Positions 23,761 to 36,101 of a stretch of 64,000 nt of DNA are shown here, piece after piece (position 1 is the first letter of the stretch; the number at the start of each line of letters is the position of its first letter). Under the pieces are notes generated by a model. That model had not been told where the DNA came from, did not search any database, and saw nothing but the letters and a program-made list of their open reading frames with translations. The stretch lies in the NCBI GenBank assembly GCA_024734555.1, contig JANPWX010000449.1:4137432-4201431 (forward strand), read 5' to 3'. The DNA comes from Trochalopteron elliotii (taxonomy: Eukaryota; Chordata; Aves; Passeriformes; Leiothrichidae). The position numbers and the translations under genes are program-made.

Positions 23761-25104
23761 GAAGTTCACCTAAGCTATCTTACACAGCTACACCTTATCA
23801 GGGGTGAGATTGCCTGCAGCATTATCTCTATTCTTTTACAATCCATGCTCCCACATATAATTTTTGTTATATTTGAGTATATATTCTGAACTTCTCTCTG
23901 TTAGTTCATACACAGTTACTCCTATGTCTGAAGCTGAGTCTCTATCTTTGTCTATTTTAAAGCCCTTAGCATGACGAAGGCAGTATCAGCTACAAATCAG
24001 CTTGCATAACACGAATATAACTTGTTTCAGTGAGATCATTGTTGTATAAAAATACCAACTCACAACCAAAATGTATTAAGTAATACAGTCCATTTGACCC
24101 AACAGTCCATTATTTCACTTCAAGTATCAATATTAGTTTTGACTGGATTTTGTCTTGTTTGAGCTTCCAGTCACTGAGTTTCTCTCTTTTTTTTTCCCCA
24201 AGTTCCACGTATTGTAATTTTCAGATTTTTTTTCCCCATAAATACTGAGGTTTTTTTCTTTTAGTATAATGCAGGATTGCCCAAAGTTCTAGTAATCTAT
24301 GATTACCTTTCACTTTTCCGCATATGTTTGTAAATTAAATTAATTAATAACCAGACAGAGAAGGAAAATCACCTTCTTTATTACTGTCTTACTTAGAGAG
24401 ACAAAGTTTATATTTGCCCAGTTAGATGCTACAGCTTTGTTTTGGGATTGTACATTCAGTTCATGGTTGATGTTCTTACAAAGACATTTTATCTCCCATT
24501 TCATCTCTCCTCTCCCTTTTAAAATAATATATCCAATAATTTATCCAATAGTCACTCCATTTCAATATGATATATTCTCCTTGCTTCCAGATTTGTAGTA
24601 TTTGACTTAAAGTAATGGGATACCAAAATAAAAACACCAAACCCAAGATAATTCTCAATGCAAACAGTTCAAAGAATGGAGAAGTCTACTTTCAAACAAA
24701 TATCTGAAATGGTATGGCAATGTATATGGCTCTGGTCTTTTGTATAGTGGTCAGAGTATCTTCCTCACTCCAACAAATTATAACTACACGTGGTGGGTTG
24801 AGCGCCCAGCACACCAAAAAGCTGTATATATTTATCATAGTGCACAATCCTTCCCATGTTATCTGGGAATTACTACTTCCTTACCTCCTCTGATGTGTCT
24901 GAATGGAAAACCTTTCTGTTGTCTGTATCACTGCAGCCTAGTGCACCCGTCTCCATAGGGAACATCCAAATTACAATTTCTGCAATCCTCCAACCATTGG
25001 CATGTGGCAGTCACTTCTACAAAATTTCCAGGTGGATACTTTTGTACCAAAGTCAAAATGTTGAAGGTTCACGGTGCCTTCCACTGAAAACTCTTCTCTG
25101 TACA
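23761..25104. other. Unique AT-rich non-coding DNA
   Basis: No gene is recognised. A short stretch near 24790-24845 ('ggtgggttgagcgcccagcacacc') faintly recalls an avian ERV segment but is too short and diverged to call. Confidence 0.5.
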
Positions 25105-25720
25105 GCATACATTTGTTCTCCAGACAACCTATTCATAAAGGAGCTGAAGAGCATGAGCTCTGAGGTCACGGAGTCTGCTGATGATATGAAGCTATTCAAA
25201 ATAAAAAAGGCAGGAGGTCACTATGAAGAACTACACAGGGAGCTTATGAGATTGAATGACTGGGCAGTAAAATGAAAGATGAAATTTGGTGTAGATTAAT
25301 GTGAAGTGATGCACATGAGGAGAAAGTCACTCAGTTTCCTGTATAAAATGATGGACTCTGAGGTGACCAATAATGCTGTAAAAGTAAATCTTGAAGTTAT
25401 GACAGACAGATCAGTGGAAAAAATGCACTCAGTCAGTACATGACAGAACAACCAACCAACAGAAACAAAAAAAACCCACCAAACCAAAATCAGTCACATC
25501 CCAGAACTTACAAGAAAATTATTTGGGATAAACTAGAAAACAAAACTCTATCAATGTATAAATTAGTGAATCACCCTCATGCTGAATCCACAGAGTATTC
25601 AGAGCAACAGCATTCCTGTCTACACCAAGCAGTGTCCATTTTGTGCAGAAACCAGCACTCCAAAGGAAACAAAATTACAGTCAGATGCAGAGTCAGTTTG
25701 AAAATGAATCATGCTGACAA
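25105..25720 (+). repeat. Old CR1 LINE fragment, RT tail region
   Basis: Diverged forward CR1. A frame through 25128-25275 still reads like the end of the RT domain: SADDMKLFK stands where the catalytic FADDTKLFK motif would be, followed by 'ELMRLNDWAVK'. The aspartate pair is kept although the flanks are degraded. Further on, 'gaaaattatttgggataaactagaaaacaaaactcta' type sequence matches the region after the conserved 'kaNrmLG' segment. There are multiple stops and shifts. The right boundary is vague. Confidence 0.75.
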
Positions 25721-27130
25721 CCATGATCCAAAATGGTCATTGAGTAGTGTAATAAAGCCTTTGTTTCATTTGTCTAGCAAAAAGACAGAAAAGCACTTAG
25801 TAAAAATTTTGTGGGAATGAGTAACATTAGTATTTGTCTATCTTTTGTGTATATACATATATATCTATATATATGTATCTAAAGGAAGACAAACTTTCAG
25901 AGGAACAAGCTTTTCACTAGGAGAAACACAGTAAGTATCAAACTAAATTGCAACTGTGATCAATTGAGATGGATGCAATTTTTATACCGGAGGAAAAAAA
26001 AGGCTCTTGCCATCTGTGGGCAGAGGGAAGAAGTGACTGGAAAATTGTCAATGATTGTGAACCCATGTCCCTATTCAGTCTATGACTCCACTAGTTACGA
26101 ATTTTAGTTGCCGAGATTGTAGATGACCACTGAAGAGCAATACTCAGATGCAGTAATTGGTGGAAAAGAAAAGGGTTGGAAAAAGCCCATATATGATCAG
26201 CAACTTCCCTATGGAAAGCAAGAATGTGATTTTCTTCCCTAAAGAGACAAGTTTGCCTTAAACTGTACTCTTCTTCCCCAAGGATTTAGGAAACCTTCTT
26301 CATTCAGAAGAACGAGACTTATGATCTTGAAAAATTTCATCAAATGAAATGCTTCACTCAAATTTATTTCACAAAACATGGTTAAAGAACTACTCAACAT
26401 ACTTTATTCAAAGATGCTTAGATTATTGTACTCCTCCAACATGTGTTGGACTTACAGCTTCAGTTTATTCCTCCATGCGAGGGAATTGTAACAGTGTCTT
26501 ACCTATGTAAAATAGAGATATTCCTGAATGGGGTACTCAGCCAGATACTTTAGTGAAGCTGTTTCATGTTGTCTGAGATAGGCAGGTAAATTCTGGGCAG
26601 GACTTGAAATATCCAAATATCCATAGTGGTAACAAAGACCAAATATAAATAGAAGATCCAGAGTCTTATTTTTTACTGAAAGAGATATTACAGTATGAGC
26701 AGTTTTCCCGTCTTTATGTTAGGTACAGATCTAATCTTTCCCTTAAATATTCTGGGGCTTTTTATCATTTGTGTGAAATTTAGTTCAGAATGTGTCCTCA
26801 AGACCTCCCACTTCTGCCAGTTCAAGCCCTCACAGTGCGATAAGCAGAAGAACTAGTTTGAGAATCTGATAAAGCACAGGCTTTCTCCAAAATGTTTTTT
26901 TAGTACTTTCAGGACTAAATTTATGCTGACCACGGCAGTAGTGACATTTACATCCTCTGAGGGGAAGCTAAACAGCATTATGCACAATTTTTGTACTAAA
27001 ATTTATAAATAGGTCTCCAGATGAGATGTGCTCAAAGACAGCCAGAGTTTGCACTGATACACTGTACTCTGCCTTACACAGGTGCATCCATAAAATATGT
27101 GATGGAGTCCTAGATTTCATGTCTTAACAC
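25721..27130. other. Unique non-coding DNA with an AT palindrome
   Basis: No gene is recognised. A 26-bp perfect AT-rich palindrome lies at 25853-25878. Otherwise the sequence is featureless. Confidence 0.5.
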
Positions 27131-27500
27131 TAATAGAATAGTTTGGATTGGAGGGGACTATCACAGATAATTTAGTCCAATCCCCTTGCCACAGTTCAGG
27201 TTTCTCAAAGCCCCATCCAACCTGACTTCTAATGTTTGCAATGATGAGGCATCCACAACTTCTCTCAGCAGCCTGTTCCAGTGTCTCACCACTGTCATCA
27301 TAGGAAATTTCTTCCTTTATCTCCAATATAAACCTACCTTCTTTAAAACCAGCCCTTTGTCCTGTCACCCTGTGAAAAAGTCTCTTCCATCTTTCTTGTA
27401 AGTCCCCTTTACATTTTGAAAGGCCACAATAAGGTCACCCTGGAGACTTCTCCAGGCTGAACAACCCCATCTCCCTCAGCCTGCTTTTTAGGGCACTATT
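27131..27500 (-). repeat. CR1 LINE 3' end, reverse orientation
   Basis: Starts with a worn 'taatagaatagtttggattgg' (reverse of the CR1 end). It continues with 'tttctcaaagccccatccaacctgac' and 'cagcctgttccagtgtctcaccac', then 'cctttgtcctgtcac'. The last part is 'ctccaggctgaacaaccccatctccctcagcctg'. This is the full CR1 3' UTR of ~370 bp read backwards, with no pol sequence. Confidence 0.96.
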
Positions 27501-27949
27501 TCTATTAAAGCCAGGAGAAAAACTTCCAGAAGTATTCCAGGGAGGGGCACAGACTAATTGTTAAAGATGAAATTATTTTTGGATGACACTAATGTAATGA
27601 AATAGCATTGAGTTTTTCCTGTTTTTACCCTTAATAAATCCAAATCTTCCATCAGGAAAGAGCAAGAAACTGAATGAAAGAGAATATAAGTATGCCTAAA
27701 GAATTTAAATAGAGGAAGAACACAATCTTTCTGATTTCCTATATATTTCTTTCCTGCAGTGATGTGCAAGCTCACTAGGGAATGGGGAGGAATAGTGAAC
27801 AAGAGGAAATTATATACTAGGGAAGCAGAAGTTATTAATTATTTCTGTTGCTAGAAGCTTTTCATGGACTGTCTTATATTGGTCTACAAAGACGGAAATG
27901 CATCTGAGGGGCAAAGGTATGAAAAAAAAATGACCCTAATTTCCTGTAA
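27501..27949. other. Unique non-coding DNA between two CR1 copies
   Basis: No gene or repeat is recognised in the ~450 bp between the reverse CR1 tail and the next forward CR1. Confidence 0.5.
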
Positions 27950-28950
27950 TAGGTGAGGAGCTGGCACATGGGTCAGGCACAAAGAGTTACAGTAAATGGG
28001 GTGACATCAAGCTGGCATCCAGTCACTAGTGGGATTCTGCAGAGCTTCATTCTCAGCCCAGTTCTCTTCAACATCTTCATAAACAACTTGAATGCAGGGC
28101 TTGAAGGGATACTAAGTTTGTCAGTGACACTAAATAGGGAAGAGCTGTTGACTGCCTCAAAGGAAGAAAGGCTCTGCAGAGAGACCTCGAAAAATTAGAA
28201 AGATGGACAATCACCAACTGTATGAAGTTCAGCAAGGAAAGTGCTGGCTTCTGCACCTGGGACAGAGCAACCCTGGATGTGTGTATAGACTGGGGAGTGA
28301 AAAGCTGGAGAAAAGCGCTGTGGAAAGGGACCTGGGGCAAGCTGAACATGAGCCAGCAGTGCCCTGGCAGCCAGGAGGGCCAACCTAGTCCTGGGGGGCA
28401 TCAGGCACAGCATGGCCAGCCTGGCAAGGGAGGGGATTGTCCCCTCTGCTCTGAGCTGGGGCAGCCTCACCTCCAGTGCTGGGGGCAGTTCTGGGTGCCA
28501 AAATATAAGAAAGACATTGAACTATTTGAGAGTGTCCAAAGGAGTGCAACGAAGATGGAGAAGGGCCTTGAGGGGAAGCTGTATGAGGAACAGCTGAAGT
28601 CATTTGGTGTGTCCAGCCTGGAGGAGATTGAGGGGAGAGCTCATCACAGTTACAGCTTCCTCATGAGGGGAAGAAGAGGGGTATAGGCACTGATCTCTTC
28701 TCTGTCATGACCAGTGACAGGACCTGAGGAAATGGCACGAAGCTGAGTCAGAGGAGGTATACCTTGGATGTTGGGAAAAGGTTTTTCACCCAGAGGGCAG
28801 CTGAGCACTGGAACAGCCTCCCCAGGGAAGTGGTCATAGCAGCCAGCCTGTCTGAGTGTTTGGGCTATGCGCTCAGGCACATGGTGTCATGGTACCACAT
28901 TCTTGGGGTATTCTGTGCAGGGTCAAGTCCTCCATATTGAGGACTACTAC
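27950..28950 (+). repeat. CR1 LINE, RT tail plus 3' UTR
   Basis: About 1 kb of a forward CR1. The start encodes the RT segment [20 protein letters not shown], equivalent to the conserved '[20 protein letters not shown]'. At the catalytic FADD position the reading is F-V-S-D-T-K followed by a stop (near 28117-28134), so the active site is lost. The remaining pol tail follows ('agccagcagtgccctggcagcc' region near 28350), and then the 3' UTR with 'gggcagctgagcactggaacagcctccccagg'. The end near 28950 is worn and lacks clear ATTCTATG octamers. Confidence 0.94.
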
Positions 28951-31900
28951 CAAAATATGTCTGCCAACATCCTCTCATAAGCTTGCCTGAAATAAGTTGC
29001 AAGTAACTAGTCACAACATTTGTAATTATGGTGAAGAGGACTGTTTTGTTCTGCTGATGTTGTATATTAATTAAATGGCAAGATCTGAATTGGAAGTGCT
29101 GGGAAAGGGCTTACTCCAGGTCAGAAGGCTATGACACCTATTGGGTTTCACATACTTTTTCTGTTTCCTACCTACCACATGGTGTTTTTCCAGAAGGGAA
29201 AGAAAAACTACAGGGAGTGAGAGGACAATAAATTTTTGTGACCCGTGTAGAACAGCAGCAAAATAGGGTACAGTAGAAAAGTGGACTGCTGTAAAGTGAG
29301 AGTGATATAATTTCCCACAGACCGTCTCTTAATGTCCTTTGTATTCAGCTTCAAAGCTGTTTGGGTTCAGACATCCTTTTGACAGGGGTTACAGACAATG
29401 ACTGCTAGGCTGATGTTCTTGTGCAAGGGGATGGATGCCAGCAGCAGAGAAGCAGAATCTGCAGGGACCTCTCTGGCAAGATTTGCAAAAGTGGGAACAG
29501 GTAAGACCTGCACCACACATAGTAATACACTTTGTGCCATGCAAAAGGTAAAAGGGATGCTGAATTGCCTGGTGCCTGGGGAATGACACAGTGTACATAC
29601 TTGGAGAAAAAAAACACCACTTTTTGTTGACATGATGACAGTCTAAGACACAATTTTGTTGACAATCTGAGAAAATTGGATTTGGACAATCTAAATGATG
29701 GCGCTTGAAAAGAGATAATAGGAAAATAAAAGTGAAATTTTCTGGGACCAAAGCTACTAGAACAAAAATACTAACACACATCTTTTCTGTTAAATCTCTT
29801 TATGTGAAATTTGGCTTCAAAAACATGAAATAGGTTATCTTGCTTTTAAGGTAAGGGGAGTAGATTTGGCAAGTCTGAGAAGCAATCTATTGCTTATTTT
29901 TTTGACCTTTGCATTCACCTTGCTGCTGAAAGAATATTTTTTTCAGAATTATGCAGAGAGGAAATCTGTTCATAATAAAGTCCTGACTTTTTCCCTTCCT
30001 GCTCAGATTTTATCCCTAATAAAGGATGTTGCTACATGGTACGAGTACCCATGGGAGCTGTAAACATAGTACTGAAATATTTTTTACTGTTTGGGACCCT
30101 GAATCATGTTAGGGTAGAATAAGACATAATAAATTAGAAGCAAAAAAGGCTTTTGATGCTACTGTTTATATGTATTAATCAATAAATGTCCCATGCAGAC
30201 TGCATAAATAGCCCTGGTGACACCAAGACCTTCCTGTCTTGTGTAAGTATTTAAAATATTAGTGTACAGAATCAAGGCTTTGGGAAGCAGAAAAGTTCAT
30301 GCAGTTAGAGGACTTGCTCCACCACCACCAGTCTGTGATGCTGAAGAGGCATCCTTTGTCCTTAGGACTGATTGTATTAGACTCTTGTTACAGTCAGTGG
30401 AGAGAAACAGGAACATTTAATGTTGCTATTCATCTTAATCAAAGGGGTCATCTGCTGCAGAAGTACTGATCACTCTCCATTGACTCAATTGTCTATGTAT
30501 CTATAGAGACAGACATCTCTATATATATGTCAGTAATGTATTTTTCTGTAGTCAAAGGAGACAAATACCAATCCCCTGGGATTTTGGTGGTACACAGAAG
30601 TTACAAAAACAAAGTCAGTATGAGATGAATGATAAATATTGTGCTATGAGACCTGCAAAACCAGGCCTCAAGATTTTGAGGCTGGGCATCCCGAATTTGC
30701 AGATACTTTCAACTTTCTGTTCCTAAAGATGTTCTCTATGCCTGTGAATAAAATTAGTGCTGATTTACCTTGGAAGGCGGTTATAAAGTCTGTAAATCTG
30801 TATAATTTTGACAACCATCATAGGTAGACTAGAGAAGAAATAATGTGCATTAGCTTTGGATCAGGACAAAAGCACCTTGCCAAGAAACAACTTATAGGGC
30901 TGTGAACCAAATAACACTTTGTCATCATTCTTCAACTGAGTATAATTCATCCTGTGCAGTAATGTCCAGCATTCCATTTCCAAGATTTACTAAAAGATAG
31001 GAATTCTGTAATAAATGATTGAACACTCATTCATATAACTATGACTTGCGAGACGAAATGCTCTATTTAGAGAATAAAGGGTCATCACTAGTGCTGAACT
31101 AGTGCTGAAGTGAGGTGACGACAGCAGTGGCTCAAGAGGCTGTGCACAGAGACAGGACTGACAGCAGATGTGGCACATACTGATCCTAAGCCACACAGTC
31201 AGAAAATCTCAGGGACACAAGATGAGAAGAGAACAAACACCTTGCTTTAACGTGTTAACAGCTCCGTAATATGCCTGAAGTGCCTCTGAAAATAAGTGAC
31301 ATGATAAAATAAGATCATTCCTTTGAGGAAAGGAAATGAAACCTTGAAATCAGAGAATCAAGTGGAAAAAACACTCTTGAAAGGAGATATGATCAAAGAA
31401 AAATGCAATTGAAAAAAACCCAGAAAATTTGAAATGCAGTGACTACAAACAATGTACTGAGATGAAATTAAGTGCAATGAAAAAGACCAAAACTGCCAAA
31501 ATTATTCCCACTGAAATCCCAAAATCACAGAAGAAAGGTAAATAAAGAGACAGAGAGTAAACTGAAGAAATGAAATTTCACCAAAAAAAAAATATTGAAA
31601 GGAAGTGAAAACAAGAAAAGCAAATGGGATGACAAGAAGTGCAGGGAAAGGGACTGAAGCTTGCCCAGTTGATCCTGATTGAAATCACAAGATTTCATTC
31701 CCTTTCCTGAAAGGAAATTCTTCAAATGTATTTTTAATTTTTTGTGGATATTGGATTTTTCTACAAGTTATTGATAAGACACACATGATATGTATTTCAT
31801 GCTAATTAATCCAATAAACCATATAAGGTAATTATTGTCAGCAGCCTGAGTTAGTTTATCTTCTACATACGTACATTAAGAAAAAAATAAGAAACCACCA

Positions 31901-32039
31901 TCAGGTGTATTACATTAGTTAAGAGTAGTTACATTACACAGGCAATGTGGTACTCTTAAACATGGAATACACTGATATTGAAGCAAATACTTGGAAAAAG
32001 ATACTCTCAGTAGACCACTGCAGAAGAAAATAAGTGGGC
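28951..32039. other. Unique AT-rich non-coding DNA
   Basis: No gene is recognised. Minor items are an 11-bp perfect tandem duplication (ACTAGTGCTGA, 31087-31108), an 8-bp-arm inverted repeat at 30502-30523 and a purine-rich stretch at about 31330-31660. Confidence 0.5.
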
Positions 32040-32265
32040 AGAAATAGGAAAATGGGAGGCTGAGTTTAGAAGAAAGGAAATTATTATAATGGTGAAGGAG
32101 CCTCAAATAGATTGTTTGGGGATACTGTGAAATCAGCATAACTAGGATATTTAAGATTAGGGTAAATAAACATAGGTCAGGAGTGATTTAGGCAGAAATA
32201 ATTGTGCCAAGGGACTGGATGTATTACATGACTTCCCTTTGTGAATTATGTCATTATATGTCTCT
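32040..32265 (+). repeat. Old CR1 LINE 3' end
   Basis: Diverged tail of an old CR1 in forward orientation. 'gaggctgagtttagaagaaagga' is followed by 'ggtgaaggagcctcaaatagattgtttggggatac' and 'ggtaaataaacata.gtcaggagtgattta'. The final 'gggactggatgtattacatgacttccct' corresponds to the closing 'gatgacctc..aggtccctt' of the family. The octamer end is only suggested. Confidence 0.7.
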
Positions 32266-35200
32266 TTACTGATGACCTTTGAGGAGTCCAGGAATCGTGT
32301 GAGTATGGAGAATGACTGCTCCTATTGACAAGTTTTACCAGTATAGTTGCAGTTTATTTTAATGGTGCCCTTCTTTGGAACATGTCTACAGAAGAGTCTG
32401 ACAGAATTTCATGATTTTTATGAGCACTTTGGAAAGGGAACACTAATTTTTACAAGGGAGTAATCAGAAACATTGGCAAAAAATTTGAAGAGCTCATGCT
32501 TTTTTATATATGTTTTTAAAAACTACAGTCGTTCTCTTTATGTAAGAATTTCAGGGATGAGTCTCATCAAGGACTTCATAAGCACTTTAGGTGAGATCTG
32601 AAACTTGTTTATGACAGCAGAAATTTTCATATTACTTCTTAATGGGCTTCATGTCAGGCTTTTTGTATGCTGTTCATGTAGGAACTGCTATTTTCCTACT
32701 AGGAATGAACACGCAGTATGACAAATAGTCCTTTTACCTTGGTTAAAGGAAGTTTTTTCCATGTCCACAGTCAGGTGCATGTGTCCAACACCATGTTCTT
32801 GGGATGTATTGAAGAAAGTTGTGATAAATCTCTTGGATCAAATCAGACTGCCTCAGTGACTGCAAGAGACTTTGACTATTTTTGGCTGTTAAGAGATCAT
32901 GACACATCTTATGAAAAGACAAACTTTGCTATCAAAATATTGCTAGCCACACAGAAAATCATCAAAGCCCCTTACCTTGTTTCTTTAAATGTATCTCAGA
33001 CTGAATTTAATGGTGCTGCCATTTTTTCTCAGACATATTTCAGACTACACTCACTCTGCCTGACATGGACAACCCCCTTAAAAAACACAAAAAGAATTTT
33101 AAAAATTGTCTGCAATTGAGCCCATTAACATTTGTTATCTTAACATGTCAAGACTAGAAGTCTGAAAACATGTAAGTGCTGTTGAGATTGCTACACAAAC
33201 GAGCATTTTTCCCTCCTCCCTATGCCTTTAAGTTGGTTTTTCCCTGGCTTCCCTCTCCCTACCAAAACCAACTACTTGCTGAATTTTTTTAAACTAGAAA
33301 AATCTGTTCTCAATACATTTAAAAAAAATAGTTATTATTTAAAAAAATAAAAAAAATGCATAGAAGTAAGAATTACAGTAAGATGAAGTACCTGGAGTGT
33401 CCAGACTAAAACCCAGTGTAACTTAAAGGTGCTTTAGGAGAAATATTAGAGAACTGTGGGAATAATTATTATTGAAGAAGGTATAAACACCATGAATTTG
33501 AAAGTAGATGGGTTCAGCATCTATATAGCATTTTCAAAGTTTCTCGGCAGTCCAGTAGAGTTGCTGTTACTTCTTCAGATACCTTGTTGGTATCTTTTCC
33601 AAGAGAGGAAGAAAATTTGATAAAATACATACTTCCAAGTAGCAGTGTTGCCCAAAGGTGCATTTATCTTGTACTGTTTCTGATAGTGAGACAGTGAGTA
33701 ATCGTGCCTTGAAACTTGGGTGGTTGTTCTTCAACAAAATCCAGAGGTCTGTGGGAAGGAACCCCAGGGTGGACACAGCCTATTGGTTGCTGGAGGCACA
33801 GCCTGTGACACTGGGGATCACAGCTTGACGGTTTTGGAGTTCCTGTCCTCAGAGATGCCTGATGGTTTGTGCAGCCAGACCTCTGAATGTCTGCCTGCCT
33901 CCCTGTGGCTTCTTCTTGAGTAACACCCAACACCTCTGCCTACTGTGAAATTACAATTTCAGTCAGGTTGCAGGAGCTAAGCAGGTGATGACAGAATGTT
34001 ACTTTGGTTTTGAAGCAGTGACAGGGAGACACCTTTAATGTGTATCAGTGATGCAGGGGAGAGGTAAAAGCCAAAGGCTGTGAGAGAAAGACAGCTTTCT
34101 TCAAAAGTTTTTTCTGACAGAAAAACTGAGGAGTGACTACCATGAGGAGTGTGGGCTCTTCGTCTTTTTGGATCTTGAGAGTCTGTACACTTTATGTTAG
34201 GTAAATAACAAGAAGCAGAATTATAGGAAGTGCTATAGAAAAGGTTGGAATATGGGATCATATATCTTGTTCTGGCTTTACTTAATTCACATGTAACAAC
34301 TGCTCACTTACTGCATGCCTCTCAAGTCTGCTTGTCACAGGCTGCTGATAAACAGCTAATGACTTTTTGTAAACTGGAGTATTTTCTGCCAATATGTGAA
34401 ATACAGATCCAGCCTCTTCTGCAATAGTCCCAATAAGTGAGGTGTGTTAGTAAATCGAGTGTAAGGGCTGGAAACAGCAGTGAGTCTTGTTAAGTACATT
34501 TGCTAGAATCACAGGAAGACTACTACAGGCATTCTAAACCATATAAAATGTAATGTAAACACCAGGATTTTTTTCTTCATGGGGAGAAAGAGAGTTTTGA
34601 TGCTTGTATTTCAGTGAAAGCTACTCTTGTTGTTCCATTGTAGTCTTGATAACTAAAGTTTCTTAGCTGCAGTATGACCATAGTGCATATAGATTTACAC
34701 TTGACTAGTGCCACTGTTATACCATCTTCATGCCAACTGTTTATGGAGTTGCACTATAAACTGCTACCAGCTCACTGCATTTGTCTCTATTATAGATATT
34801 CTAGACAGATTACACTTAGGTTGCCTTTCCCCCTGCCCCTCCTCCACCTTCTCTATACTCTACTTTTAAAGTTTTTTTGGCTTACTTTTCCTAGAATAGC
34901 ATTTGAACGTTTACATAATAAAGAGCAAATAGTTTAATAATTTATCATTGTTTCAGTCATACTGAAGTTCACAGTCTTTCAACAGTAATGTCAGTTAGAG
35001 TGAACTTAAATAATCATTTGATTCTTATCAATAGATACTGAGGAAACTTGTAACTCAATAACTAATAGAGTGTGTGTAAAACAAAATGGGCAGTTGGTTT
35101 GACAAAATTAGCTACAGTATTAAACCACAGCGAGTTATCTCTTCTTGCATGCTTCTCCTTAGATTTATAATCTCTTAGACATGCAGTTGCAAGTGATTTT

Positions 35201-36101
35201 TTAAATAATTTTTTCACTGACGTCTACAATCTGATGTAGGATATTTTTAAAACAGATTTTCTTTGAACGATTTAGTCAGCTCCAGTTACTGATAAGAAAT
35301 GGTTGAAACTCCTTCTTGCTTTGTGGAAAATATTTCTGAAGAAACAGAAACAGGTGTTTCTGCCTACAAAGTAGTCTTGTTTACTGTTATAAAATAAATA
35401 TATAAAAATATATCTTTGTCACCTACTCAGTGTTGAGGGTTTATTTTATTGGTGCTTTTTAAAAATTCTTTTCATTGTTTTAGACAACTCTCAAAGATTC
35501 ACTAGAGCTGTTTAACAGCAAAATAATGCCACCAAAGCAACTGGGAACTACTGGACAGGGCCTAGTCTGAACTTTAATATGTATTCATTCCATAGCCCTT
35601 TGCTAGGGCATTTGCAGAAATAGTGACATAGTTTTACTTGGAGGCAAAGGCAAGACCAGGATGCTGTTGCTATGTCCTGCATATGGACCAAAAGGGGCTT
35701 CTGAAGCCCTGGTTTGTTCTCTCAGGTGACACGGAGCATGACAATGAAAGACTTTGTCTTCACAGATTTGTTTGCAAATGAGAAAGTGTAATCCACTCTA
35801 TCTTAACCCACTTTGATTGTATGGCGTTATTATAACACCTCTTGTTTTGTTTTTCCTCTGAGATAAGTCTGCTCATCATTCTTCATGAGCTTCTGTGACT
35901 TTTGATCCATTTGCTGTTCTTGTGTTTTGCCTCTCCTTACTTTCAGAAACCAAGAGATAGCAGAACAGGTTTTTTTCTACCACACTGTTCACTGCCACAT
36001 CCATACGGAAAGTGCATAGAACAGCTTTTGAAGTGATGCTTTTTTCTCTCTATGCTGCAACATAAAGAGATTTGGTTTTCTTCTACATGAATTAAGCTCT
36101 G
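32266..36101. other. Unique AT-rich non-coding DNA
   Basis: No gene is recognised. A 133-codon plus-strand frame at 32718-33119 has no domain, signal peptide or repeat and is probably chance. A/T homopolymer-rich sequence occurs near 33310-33360. A GC-richer patch lies at about 33730-33910. Confidence 0.5.

Noticed and set aside
24790..24845. Possible fragment of an avian ERV segment around 'ggtgggttgagcgcccagcacacc'
   Set aside because: Only a faint, short resemblance recalled from memory; no ends, duplication or continuing match.
28222..28686. 154-codon plus-strand open frame
   Set aside because: It falls within a CR1 copy and is out of register with the pol frame; a by-product of the GC-rich CR1 tail.
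32718..33119. 133-codon plus-strand frame
   Set aside because: No recognisable family, signal peptide or splice context; treated as chance.
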